40,922 nucleotides of DNA, taken from NCBI RefSeq assembly GCF_900114235.1, contig NZ_FOSJ01000002.1, positions 67,259 to 108,180 of the forward strand, read 5' to 3'. Positions 1 through 7,474 of this stretch are shown here, piece by piece. How positions within the stretch are numbered: position 1 is the first letter of the stretch; every line of letters begins with the position of its first letter. The stretch is from Marinilactibacillus piezotolerans. Lineage in GTDB: Bacteria > Bacillota > Bacilli > Lactobacillales > Carnobacteriaceae_A. The position numbers and the translations under genes are program-made. The notes beneath the pieces are model-generated. The model did not search any database. It was not told the origin of the DNA and was given only the letters and a program-made list of their open reading frames with translations.

Positions 1-242
1 TTCAAAGCGCCTTCTGCAGTTTGAATTAATGAAATACCATCCTGTGCATTACGAGTTGCTTGTGCTAAGCCAGATACTTGGTTTTTCATTTTTTCTGAAA
101 TAGATAGTCCAGCAGCGTCGTCGCCGGCTTTATTGATTCTTAGTCCTGATGATAGTTTAGCTAATGAACTACTTTTTGCTCCGTTTGCTGCTGTCAAACG
201 TGAGTATGTATTCATAGCCGCTGTATTTGTATTAATACGCAT
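1..242 (-). CDS. hag: Flagellin, N-terminal part (cut by window edge)
   Basis: Flagellin is the filament subunit, exported by the flagellar type III system and polymerised outside the cell. The minus strand encodes 80 codons from an ATG at 242. The conserved N-terminal flagellin region is clear: MRINTN at the start, then [24 protein letters not shown], and near the window edge [13 protein letters not shown]. These are the helices that form the inner D0/D1 core. The start has a GGAGG ribosome binding site at 251-255 and a SigD-like promoter at 302-328. It is the last gene of the visible late motility cluster, transcribed separately from flgL by its own promoter. Only the N-terminus is visible, so length and the variable domain are unknown. 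The family call is very secure; the symbol follows Bacillus usage. Confidence 0.96.
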   Translation of the reverse strand, partial: MRINTNTAAMNTYSRLTAANGAKSSSLAKLSSGLRINKAGDDAAGLSISEKMKNQVSGLAQATRNAQDGISLIQTAEGAL

Positions 243-301
243 TTTATTTTCCTCCAATGTTTGTTTTATTCTTACAAAGACCTTCTGGCCTTCTAGTTAT
301 A

Positions 302-328
302 GTATCGGCAGATATAGGATACTGTTAA
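302..328 (-). promoter_or_regulatory. SigD (sigma-28)-type promoter of flagellin gene
   Basis: On the minus strand, TTAA (325-328) is followed by 15 nt and GCCGATAC (302-309). This is close to the Bacillus SigD consensus TAAA-N15-GCCGATAT. Transcription would start near 295, giving a leader of about 50 nt before the flagellin ATG. The same geometry recurs before flgM and before mcp. Confidence 0.85.
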
Positions 329-487
329 GCTTATATATGAAAAAGTATTATTAATTTATTAGAAAAAATTTATCCTGTAAGGATTGTAGTAGATTTCTCT
401 ATACAATATCTATATATATTCATGTTTATATGTATTTGAGTGATTTAAAAGTTAATAGTGAGATAAGGTTATTTGTTTTTAACTATA

Positions 488-536
488 AAAAAATTGAAAG
501 CGGAGAATTTACTAATAAGCTAGTAAACTCTCCGCT
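488..536 (-). terminator. Rho-independent terminator after flgL
   Basis: On the minus strand, AGCGGAGA and the following bases pair with TCTCCGCT across an 8-nt loop (arms 499-513 and 522-536, one mismatch). The hairpin is followed by a T-run. It lies about 40 nt after the flgL stop and separates the flgM-flgN-flgK-flgL transcript from hag. The rest of 243-575 is AT-rich leader and spacer with no supported gene. Confidence 0.9.
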
Positions 537-575
537 GCAGTTAAATTTTATTTTATTGCTTTGAAAAAGTCGATA

Positions 576-1502
576 CTACATATAATTCAATAAACTATTT
601 TGAAGTATCTTATTCCCCATCTGAAGTGAAGCTTCATAAGCAACCATTTCCATAGAATACTGCATATATGTCTCTGCTAAATCAATATCTTGTGTATTTG
701 AATAGGTCGTTTTTAAATTCAAGTATTCTGATTCATTTCGATCTTTTGCGGCTTGAAGACGATTATGAGTAGCTCCTATTGTCGTACGTAAGTTTACAAT
801 GTTGTTCAATTCCGTATCAGCACGTTCTAATAAACTACCACCAAGAGCTTCAATATCATCATTATCTAATGCTGTCAAAAGATCATTGAAAAAGGTTCCC
901 AGATCATCTCCAGCTCCTTGTTCATTCATTAATTCTCTTCCATCAGTCTGCATCTCTACCGATACACCCCGAGCTATTTCTTTTGTTAAGTTTCCAGAAA
1001 GTTCAGGATCACTTGTGCCGTTATAAGTAATGCCTGTAAAGTTTCCATCTGCATCTAGCGTTTTCTCAAATGGTTTAGTAGTTGTATTCGTTCCGGCAAA
1101 AATATAACGTCCGCCAAAACTTGTGTTTAATGAATCTAACATTGTGTCGATTTCATTTTCAATTTCTGCTTTAGCTGCTTGACGATCTTCCTTGTTATAA
1201 GTTCCATTAGCAGCTTGTTGAGTTAATGTATAAATCCGCTGTATCGAAGTAGTAGCGTTAGCAAGGGCGGAATCTTGAGCATTTGTAAAATCAATTGAGT
1301 CATTGATGGTAGATTTATATTCTTCATTCTGTTTGATTTCATTAGTCAAGTCTAATACTTTTGATACTTTTAGAGGATCATCACTTGGACGACTGACTTG
1401 CTCCATCGTAGACAATTGTTCTTGATATTTGTAAACAGAATTCATATTATTATTCAAATTACGCATAAAGTTTTTTGACATTAAAGAGTTTGTAATTCTC
1501 AC
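576..1502 (-). CDS. flgL: Flagellar hook-associated protein 3 (hook-filament junction)
   Basis: FlgL (HAP3) forms the second ring of the hook-filament junction, linking FlgK to the flagellin filament. The 308-residue product has the flagellin-like N-terminus expected for FlgL: MRITNSLMSKNFMRNLNNN, then VSRPSDDPLKVSKVLDL, and a mid-protein FGGRYIFAGT motif typical of the family. The C-terminus again resembles flagellin (YMQYSMEMVAYEASLQMG). Length matches Bacillus FlgL (about 300). It starts 3 nt after the flgK stop, so it is translated from the same message, and a strong terminator follows. Confidence 0.95.
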   Translation of the reverse strand: MRITNSLMSKNFMRNLNNNMNSVYKYQEQLSTMEQVSRPSDDPLKVSKVLDLTNEIKQNEEYKSTINDSIDFTNAQDSALANATTSIQRIYTLTQQAANGTYNKEDRQAAKAEIENEIDTMLDSLNTSFGGRYIFAGTNTTTKPFEKTLDADGNFTGITYNGTSDPELSGNLTKEIARGVSVEMQTDGRELMNEQGAGDDLGTFFNDLLTALDNDDIEALGGSLLERADTELNNIVNLRTTIGATHNRLQAAKDRNESEYLNLKTTYSNTQDIDLAETYMQYSMEMVAYEASLQMGNKILQNSLLNYM

Positions 1503-1505
1503 TTA

Positions 1506-2996
1506 TTACACCCCAGTTCGATTGATTAGTGTGTCCAGCATCTCTGACAATGTAGCTAATACTTTTGAATTTGCTTGGAATGCACTTGAAAATTTGATCA
1601 TATCCGTTACTTCTTCATTGATATCTACACCTGATACAGATTCACGTCGTTGTTCTAGTAAAGCCATCAGACCTTCTTGGGTATCAAGCATATTGTCTGA
1701 CTGTTGTTTAATAATTCCCATATTTGTAACCATGCTATTATATTTACTAAATAATGTTGAGCTGCCGTTACTTGAATTGATTTCCATAGTCTCTTCATCG
1801 AACCAGTTAGCATCTTCTAAAGAAATAGGTGTATTTTTCAGACTAGAAATCAACTGTGCTCTAGAACCGTCACCTGCAACATCATTAGTAAGTGATTTTC
1901 CAGTTACGATTAGGCTGGCATCATCTTTTATGTCTTGATTAACTTGTAATGACAGTGCAGCGTTCTCATCATCTATAGAGAAAAAGTCGATTCCTTCTCC
2001 GTCATTGCTGTGAATAGTATTTACAGCAGTCGCAAAACTGTATACAAAATCATCTAATTCATTTTGCATATCACTTATGATTGTCAAAGCTTCTTGAGTT
2101 CCTTTAACACTTCCACCGTCTAAATTAATTGGCTGAAAAGATGTTTCTCCACCCGACTCTGAACGAACGACAAACTGTCCAATTTCAGCTGCCTCTGTTA
2201 ATACAGTTCCATCCGAAAGGACAGCAGCTCCATCTTCATTCAATCCAGTAACTGTCATCAGTTCATTTCTTGTATCTTCATTTAATAAGGTCTGTCCATC
2301 CATTGATATAGATACCCGATTGTATTTATCTCTGTCTACAGTAATATCAGCTTGACTAGCTAATTTATTTACCAGCTGGTCTTGGGTATCAAGTAAATCA
2401 TTGGGCGTATACCCTCTTACAGATGCTTGCCATATTTGATAATTCAAATCTTCAAGTTGCTTCAAAGTTGAATTAGCATCCACAGCTTCCTTATCAAGTT
2501 GCTGAATTGTATCTTCCTTTAAAGCTGCCATAGAATTCGCCATATGTTGAACTGTATCTACAAAAGTTTCACTAGTTTGGACCAGCATTGTTTTAGATGC
2601 ATCTTGTTCTGGATTTGAAGCCAGATATGTCCATGCATTGAATACTTCTGAAATTTGATTAGATAATCCTGTTTCAGACGGTTCATTAAATGTTGCTTCT
2701 AACTGCCCTATCGTATCAGATAAGGCTTGCTGTTTACTAGTTGTTGAATAACCGTTCATTAACTGGTTCATAACAAACTGATCCTGCATACGAGAAATCC
2801 CAGCAACTTGAACACCAGTACCAATTTGTCCTACTCCAGGAATCTGTTGAGCGACATTTGTCTGTAAATCCACGCGCTGTCTAGAATATCCTGGAGTATT
2901 AACGTTCGATACGTTGTGACCGAGAGTTTGCAAGGCATTTTGCTGTGCTAATAATCCACTTGTTGCAGTATTTAAAGTTCCAAAAAGTCCTGACAT
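1506..2996 (-). CDS. flgK: Flagellar hook-associated protein 1
   Basis: FlgK (HAP1) is the first junction protein assembled on the hook tip, and is exported with the help of FlgN. The 496-residue product begins with the rod/hook-type N-terminal motif (TATSGLLAQQNALQTLGHNVSNVNTPGYSRQ), where the N-V-x-N-x-x-T-P-G-Y block is diagnostic. It ends with the matching C-terminal helix (SSAFQANSKVLATLSEMLDTLI). The central part is variable, as expected for a surface domain. Size is normal for Firmicutes. It sits 13 nt downstream of flgN and just upstream of flgL, the usual flgM-flgN-flgK-flgL order. Confidence 0.96.
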   Translation of the reverse strand: MSGLFGTLNTATSGLLAQQNALQTLGHNVSNVNTPGYSRQRVDLQTNVAQQIPGVGQIGTGVQVAGISRMQDQFVMNQLMNGYSTTSKQQALSDTIGQLEATFNEPSETGLSNQISEVFNAWTYLASNPEQDASKTMLVQTSETFVDTVQHMANSMAALKEDTIQQLDKEAVDANSTLKQLEDLNYQIWQASVRGYTPNDLLDTQDQLVNKLASQADITVDRDKYNRVSISMDGQTLLNEDTRNELMTVTGLNEDGAAVLSDGTVLTEAAEIGQFVVRSESGGETSFQPINLDGGSVKGTQEALTIISDMQNELDDFVYSFATAVNTIHSNDGEGIDFFSIDDENAALSLQVNQDIKDDASLIVTGKSLTNDVAGDGSRAQLISSLKNTPISLEDANWFDEETMEINSSNGSSTLFSKYNSMVTNMGIIKQQSDNMLDTQEGLMALLEQRRESVSGVDINEEVTDMIKFSSAFQANSKVLATLSEMLDTLINRTGV

Positions 2997-3009
2997 ATGT
3001 ATTTGCTCC

Positions 3010-3375
3010 TTATAATGACTGATCTATAAATGCATTTTGTCCAGTTTTATCGAATGTACCTTTTTTTGAATACGTACTTTTCTTTGTTGCATTTTTTTGT
3101 ATATTGCTGACAAGTTGTTCAGTAAAGCTGATAGATTGCTCAGTCAATAAAACATTAGTTTCTTGCAAGCTTTTGATTTCAAGTGTTATTCCAGTCAACT
3201 GTTCAATCTCGATTTCTGATTCATCATATTGAGCTAGCGCATTCATGGTTTCTTCTTTAGCACTGACCAGCTCAAGTAGACGTTCACCATCATGATTAAT
3301 TAAAACTGTTCGCTCTTCCACCAGGTAATCTTTTAAAGTGTTCATTAGTGAAAGAACCTCTTCTGTTCTTGACAT
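3010..3375 (-). CDS. flgN: Flagellar export chaperone FlgN
   Basis: FlgN keeps FlgK and FlgL unfolded and soluble before export. The 121-residue product is predicted to be almost entirely helical, with heptad-like charged and hydrophobic spacing (VLSLMNTLKDYLVEERTVL) and a KEETMNALAQYDE segment typical of FlgN-family proteins. The C-terminal third is basic and polar, consistent with a flexible tail. Sequence is weakly conserved in this family, so the call rests on fold pattern, length and position between flgM and flgK. The start ATG overlaps nothing and lies 3 nt after the flgM stop. Confidence 0.85.
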   Translation of the reverse strand: MSRTEEVLSLMNTLKDYLVEERTVLINHDGERLLELVSAKEETMNALAQYDESEIEIEQLTGITLEIKSLQETNVLLTEQSISFTEQLVSNIQKNATKKSTYSKKGTFDKTGQNAFIDQSL

Positions 3376-3378
3376 GGT

Positions 3379-3663
3379 TTATTGCTCCTTTTGAGTTTGA
3401 ATCGTACGAACTAATTCTGAAGAGATTTTACTGGCATCCACTTCATATTCACCATTTTGAATTGCTGCTTTGATAGATTTTACTTTTTCAGAAATATCTA
3501 CTTGATCTGCGTCTAAGAGAGCTTGCGCTTCTTTGGAAATATTAACTTCTACATTGGCTTGTTTTTTTGCAGGTTGTTCAGTTTTTTTAGATTCATGAGC
3601 ATATCCAGGTTTAGCTTGATTCACAGAATTTAAAAAGTTTGAATAGTTTTTATCGATTTTCAT
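3379..3663 (-). CDS. flgM: Anti-sigma-28 factor FlgM
   Basis: FlgM binds and inhibits the flagellar sigma factor SigD until the hook-basal body is complete. The 94-residue product has a polar, disordered N-terminal half and the conserved C-terminal sigma-binding helices: VNISKEAQALLDA, then EKVKSIKAAIQNGEYEVDASKISSELV. This KV..IK..I..G.Y.VD...IA-type pattern is the FlgM signature. It is the first gene of the flgM-flgN-flgK-flgL unit and has its own SigD-type promoter at 3736-3762, so the inhibitor is probably made by the sigma factor it controls, as in Bacillus. Confidence 0.93.
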   Translation of the reverse strand: MKIDKNYSNFLNSVNQAKPGYAHESKKTEQPAKKQANVEVNISKEAQALLDADQVDISEKVKSIKAAIQNGEYEVDASKISSELVRTIQTQKEQ

Positions 3664-3735
3664 TATAATCGCCTCTTTTATTGATTTTTAATAGAATTAT
3701 TTATAAATAGCTGTTTTGAGTTTCCTACAAATTTA

Positions 3736-3762
3736 TTATCGGAACACTCTATTAATTGTTAA
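3736..3762 (-). promoter_or_regulatory. SigD-type promoter of flgM operon
   Basis: On the minus strand, TTAA (3759-3762) is followed by 15 nt and TCCGATAA (3736-3743). The -35 and spacing are identical to the hag promoter. The predicted start is about 65 nt upstream of the flgM ATG. Confidence 0.82.
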
Positions 3763-3822
3763 GGTGGTTTTCAAATTAAGTCAGCTCTTATTATAAAGCA
3801 AATCGATATTGGATTAAAGTAC

Positions 3823-3856
3823 AGCAAAAGCACTAGTCTCTGCCAGTGCTTCTGCT
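3823..3856 (-). terminator. Probable terminator after fliY
   Basis: AGCAxAAGCACT (from 3826) pairs with AGTGCTTxTGCT (to 3856) across a short loop, just after the fliY stop at 3867. The downstream T-run is weak on the minus strand, so some read-through into flgM is possible. Confidence 0.6.
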
Positions 3857-3866
3857 TCTAACATAT

Positions 3867-4994
3867 TTACTTCAAATGATTAATTCGTTGTTCTTTGCTT
3901 AAAATATTAGTGATGCGGATACCAAAGCTTTCATTGATAACCACAACTTCACCTTCTGCAATTAATTTTCCATTAACATAAATTTCAAGAGGTTCATCTG
4001 TCATTTTATCTAATTCAACTACAGAACCTGTACCAAGTGAAAGTATGTCTCTAATGGTTTTTTTACTTTTACCCAATACTACACTGAAATCCAGCGGTAC
4101 ATCCATAATCAGATCCAAATTACGAGGAGCCGATTTCATTCCATTCTGTTCCAGTTCTTGAAATTGAGGTTTCTGAACACTGACTGAATCCGTTTCTGGT
4201 TTTCTGGCAGTTTCAGCTACTGACTGATTATCGGATTTTGATTCTTGTAAAGTTTTTGCCTCAGATGTATTTGTTTCACGACCTTGCAAAACTTCTGCTT
4301 CGTCTCCAAGCATAATTTCTACAATTTCGTTTGCTGTTTCCATCGGTAGGATTTGCATAATTTCACTTTCAAGTAGTCCTTCAACACTTAAATGAAAAGA
4401 AATTTTACAAATTAAGTTTTCATCTGTGATGTTTTCTAAGGTCGCTTCTTCGGGACTATTCCACATTTCTACTTCTGGCGGCAAGATATCTATTTTCTTG
4501 TTAAACATTGTAGCCATTGCTGTAGAAGCTGATCCCATCATCTGATTCATTGCTTCCGCTACTGCACTTAATTCAAGTTCAGTGAATTCTTTTCCTTCAA
4601 CGTCTTTCCCGTCATTTCCCATCATTAAATCCGCGATGATAATGGCATCTTCAACATCGATCATAAGTACATTATTTCCTACTAGACCTTCTTTGAAACC
4701 AATAGTAGTCACAACTTTTGGAACTTCACATTCATCTACGATCTGTTTTAACGTAACACCAGATACTTTAGGTGTAGTAATTTTGATTGTACGATTTAAT
4801 AATTGAGAAAGAGTAGTAGCTGCTTGAGACATAGAAATATTTCCTACTTCTCCAAGAATATCTTTTGTATTCTGGCTAACTTGGTCATCAGTATTTATTG
4901 TTTCAGTTACTGACTCTTCTTCACTAGTTGCTGCTGCGCCAGTACCATTCAACAATGCATCTATCTCTTCTTGCGATAATTGTCCGCTACTCAT
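3867..4994 (-). CDS. fliY: Flagellar switch / CheY-P phosphatase FliY (FliN-type C-terminus)
   Basis: FliY is a C-ring protein that also dephosphorylates CheY-P. The 375-residue product has three parts. Residues 6-15 (LSQEEIDALL) match the N-terminal CheY-P-binding peptide shared with FliM. A CheC-like domain carries both phosphatase motifs: D45-x3-E49-x2-N52 and S143-x3-E147-x2-N150. After a Ser/Gln/Glu-rich linker (about 235-285), a SpoA/FliN domain (about 290-370) begins LDLIMDVPLDFSVVLG. Both active sites look intact. The start overlaps the fliM stop by 8 nt. It replaces the short FliN of enteric bacteria, as is usual in Firmicutes. Confidence 0.95.
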   Translation of the reverse strand: MSSGQLSQEEIDALLNGTGAAATSEEESVTETINTDDQVSQNTKDILGEVGNISMSQAATTLSQLLNRTIKITTPKVSGVTLKQIVDECEVPKVVTTIGFKEGLVGNNVLMIDVEDAIIIADLMMGNDGKDVEGKEFTELELSAVAEAMNQMMGSASTAMATMFNKKIDILPPEVEMWNSPEEATLENITDENLICKISFHLSVEGLLESEIMQILPMETANEIVEIMLGDEAEVLQGRETNTSEAKTLQESKSDNQSVAETARKPETDSVSVQKPQFQELEQNGMKSAPRNLDLIMDVPLDFSVVLGKSKKTIRDILSLGTGSVVELDKMTDEPLEIYVNGKLIAEGEVVVINESFGIRITNILSKEQRINHLK

Positions 4995-5991
4995 CTGTAC
5001 TCTCTCCTCCCATAAACTTTAATACTTCAACTGCAAGGTTATCTTCAATCATTCCCGGTTTAACTTTATAATATGGTCTATCTTCAATATACATGGTCAG
5101 AGGTTTAGAAGTTTTGTCATTCAATTGAATAATATCGCCTTCTTCCATCTCCAAAAAGTCTGAAATCGTCATCTGAGATTCACCAAGAAGCACTTCCAGA
5201 TTTAGTGGTACATGATCTAGATTTTTAGATAATTGTCCTCTTTCAGATGAATCAAACTCTTTTCCTGAATGGAACCAATTTTTAAAACTTAATTTATCCA
5301 GAATTTCTTCAAAAAATATGTAAGGTACACACATATTAATGAACGTTCTCTGTTGATCAAGTCCAACTGAAAATGTCACAAGTAATACAGGCTCATTAGG
5401 TGACATAGTCTGAAGTAATTGTGGATTCGTTTCTGTGTACTCTAATTCTACAGATATTTCTGTAATTTCTTTCCAGGCCGTTTCAAAAGACCGAAGAAAA
5501 GATTTAGTAATATCTTCCAGAATTGCTCTTTCAATATCCGTAAAACTTGTTTTGTCAGATACAGAAGATTCTTCTGTAACTTCATTGTATCCACATAATA
5601 ATTCAATCATTTGCAGACTGAACTGAGGATTGATTTCGATGATCTGCATTCCGTTAAGCGGTTTGCTTTGGAAAATACCCATAAGTGTAAAGCTAGGTAC
5701 GGAATGAACAAATTCATCAAACGAAACCTGTTCAATCGCTGCAATCTTAATATCCACGGGTTTTCTTAACTGAGTAGACAATAAATTGACCGCTATCTTT
5801 GCGAAGTCTTCAAATACCATCGTAATAGTTGACAGATATTCTTTAGACAGGCGAACGGGACGACGAAAATCGTACGGCTTTACTTTAGGGGAATCCAGTT
5901 CCTCTTCCATCTGTTCTGTATCGATCTCGCCACTGTCTATCGCACCCAACAACGCATCAATTTCTTGTTGTGATAAGACTTGTTGGCTCAC
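4987..5991 (-). CDS. fliM: Flagellar motor switch protein FliM
   Basis: FliM forms the middle of the C-ring and binds CheY-P to reverse the motor. The 334-residue product starts with the EIDALLGAIDSG peptide that receives CheY-P, followed by the KPYDFRRPVRLSKEYLSTI segment typical of FliM. Its central CheC-like domain lacks the catalytic E/N motifs, as normal for FliM. A SpoA domain (about 260-320, HVPLNLEVLLGESQMTISDFLEMEEGDIIQL) closes the protein. It overlaps the upstream cheW stop by one base and the downstream fliY start by 8 nt, so translation is probably coupled. Confidence 0.96.
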   Translation of the reverse strand: MSQQVLSQQEIDALLGAIDSGEIDTEQMEEELDSPKVKPYDFRRPVRLSKEYLSTITMVFEDFAKIAVNLLSTQLRKPVDIKIAAIEQVSFDEFVHSVPSFTLMGIFQSKPLNGMQIIEINPQFSLQMIELLCGYNEVTEESSVSDKTSFTDIERAILEDITKSFLRSFETAWKEITEISVELEYTETNPQLLQTMSPNEPVLLVTFSVGLDQQRTFINMCVPYIFFEEILDKLSFKNWFHSGKEFDSSERGQLSKNLDHVPLNLEVLLGESQMTISDFLEMEEGDIIQLNDKTSKPLTMYIEDRPYYKVKPGMIEDNLAVEVLKFMGGESTDE

Positions 5992-6404
5992 TATACTTCC
6001 TCTTTCTCCTTAAAGATCTGGTCCAAATCGATGATGCTTACAATATCATCGTTAACTGAAATATATCCAGAAATTATAGATTCTTCTTCCCCACTTGCTT
6101 GTAACTGTTCTTCTAAAACATCACTTACTCCAATCACAGGCCCTACCTTTAAAGCGATAGGATTCTCTTCAGTATGTATGATGATTGTATTCTTATACCA
6201 ATCATCTCCAGAAGAATCTGATTTATTCAGCAGAATATCTAAATCAACAAGAGTCATAACTTGTCCTCTTAGATTAACCAGACCAACTGTCCAGTTCGGT
6301 GAATGAGGCACTGTGGTCGAAGTAAGCATAGTTGTTATTTCTTCAACTTTATCAGTGGAAAATCCATAAGTTCTTTCTCCTAGACGAAACACGATTATTT
6401 GCAT
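5991..6404 (-). CDS. cheW: Chemotaxis coupling protein CheW (distal copy)
   Basis: CheW links chemoreceptors to the CheA kinase. The 137-residue product is a single CheW domain: VFRLGERTYGFSTDKVEEI, then VPHSPNWTVGLVNLRGQVMTLVDL, where the G-L-x-N-L-R-G-x-V block is the core receptor/kinase-binding strand. A second cheW lies at the other end of the operon. This copy is closer to canonical CheW at the NLRG motif. It has a strong GGAGG ribosome binding site (near 6412-6417) and follows a long intergenic hairpin, so its expression may be set apart from cheY. Its stop overlaps the fliM start. Confidence 0.93.
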   Translation of the reverse strand: MQIIVFRLGERTYGFSTDKVEEITTMLTSTTVPHSPNWTVGLVNLRGQVMTLVDLDILLNKSDSSGDDWYKNTIIIHTEENPIALKVGPVIGVSDVLEEQLQASGEEESIISGYISVNDDIVSIIDLDQIFKEKEEV

Positions 6405-6433
6405 GACTCGTCCCTCCTTATTATACGTAATTT

Positions 6434-6483
6434 AAAACGGTGCAGTTGTGACAATTTTTCGACTTTCACATCTTCACCGTTTT
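6434..6483 (-). repeat. Long inverted repeat (hairpin) between cheY and distal cheW
   Basis: AAAACGGTG (6434-6442) and CACCGTTTT (6475-6483) are perfect 9-bp complements. Nested inside them, TGTGA (6447-6451) pairs with TCACA (6466-6470), and two more pairs form between the stems. The minus-strand RNA could form an almost continuous stem of about 16 pairs. Only a short U stretch follows, so it may act as an attenuator or processing site rather than a full terminator. Confidence 0.75.
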
Positions 6484-6489
6484 GATTTA

Positions 6490-6852
6490 TTATTGACTAG
6501 CTTTATCTAAAGCTTTAATGACACGTTCAGTGTCAAATGGTTTAACAATAAAGTCAATTGCGCCAGCACGAATAGCATCCATTACCATAGATTGCTGCCC
6601 CATAGCAGAACACATCAAAACAACTGCCTTAGGATCCATTGCCTTAATTTCTTTAAGAGCCTCAACGCCATCTTTTTCCGGCATTGTAATATCCATAGTC
6701 ACTAAATCAGGTTTAGTTTCTTTATATTTTTCTACAGCTTCGATCCCGTTTTGAGCTTCTGCTGCAACCTCATAACCATTTTTCTCTAAAATATCTTTTA
6801 ATTTGATTCGCATAAATGCTGCATCATCTACAATTAGTACACGTTTTGTCAT
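6490..6852 (-). CDS. cheY: Chemotaxis response regulator CheY
   Basis: CheY carries the phosphoryl signal from CheA to the flagellar switch. The 120-residue receiver domain has all key residues: acidic pair D9/D10 in LIVDDAAFMR, phospho-acceptor D54 in VTMDITMP, switch Ser in MCSAMG (about 82), and K104 in IVKPF. There is no output domain. I chose ATG 6852, which gives the standard CheY length; an upstream TTG at 6885 would overlap cheC and add 11 unconserved residues. A GGAAGGGG purine tract precedes the ATG. It lies 22 nt after cheC. Confidence 0.95.
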   Translation of the reverse strand: MTKRVLIVDDAAFMRIKLKDILEKNGYEVAAEAQNGIEAVEKYKETKPDLVTMDITMPEKDGVEALKEIKAMDPKAVVLMCSAMGQQSMVMDAIRAGAIDFIVKPFDTERVIKALDKASQ

Positions 6853-6874
6853 TTTTATTTTTTCCCCTTCCAAT

Positions 6875-7474
6875 CTATAATCCAAGTTGTTGCAATAATA
6901 ATTCTAACACACCAGGCCTAGGTACAAAATACAAACTTCCTTCAATTTTGTGTCCAAGACTATAATATTCATTTTTAATGATTAAAATCTGCTGATCATA
7001 CTGTTCTTGTTCCATATAAACGCTACTTATGATTGATCCGAACATATCTTCAGCCATGATCGGTACTGAAGAAACCATTTTGATATCAATAATCTTCATA
7101 ATAGCTGTCATGAAAGAATGAACGATAATATTGACGATTTCATTAACTGCAGAATCTATCAGTTCGACTGTTAGTTCCACTTCAGTTGGTGTAATCATCT
7201 GAGCCAGCTTTTCAGCATTTACTGGATTTGCTACGAACAGAAACACACCGTATTCTCTATCTCCAACAATATTCATTAAAACAGCTTTTACAACCTCATC
7301 TTCTTTTCTTATTTCTTGATAAATTTGATCATAATCCATAATTTCGAGCGTTGGAACTTCCATTTCTACTTTTCGTTCAATGAGCTTTGATAAACTGGTT
7401 GCCGCATTACCTCCACCGATATTAATAATCTCTTGTAAAGCATCGAAGCGAAACAAGTATTCGTCTTGCGTCAT
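6875..7474 (-). CDS. cheC: CheY-P phosphatase / CheD partner CheC
   Basis: CheC removes phosphate from CheY-P and binds CheD to adjust receptor adaptation. The 199-residue product carries both catalytic motifs of the family: D11-x3-E15-x2-N18 (in DALQEIINIGGGNAATSL) and S108-x3-E112-x2-N115, each followed by the conserved distal proline. It lacks the SpoA domain of FliY, which separates it from the switch proteins. The start overlaps the cheA stop by 4 nt (ATGA). Together with CheD (11364-11846) and FliY this gives a Bacillus-like CheC/CheD adaptation branch. Confidence 0.94.
   Translation of the reverse strand: MTQDEYLFRFDALQEIINIGGGNAATSLSKLIERKVEMEVPTLEIMDYDQIYQEIRKEDEVVKAVLMNIVGDREYGVFLFVANPVNAEKLAQMITPTEVELTVELIDSAVNEIVNIIVHSFMTAIMKIIDIKMVSSVPIMAEDMFGSIISSVYMEQEQYDQQILIIKNEYYSLGHKIEGSLYFVPRPGVLELLLQQLGL

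Noticed and set aside
133-354. 73-residue open frame on the plus strand
   Set aside because: It runs antisense to the flagellin start and its promoter, has no ribosome binding site, and resembles no known protein.
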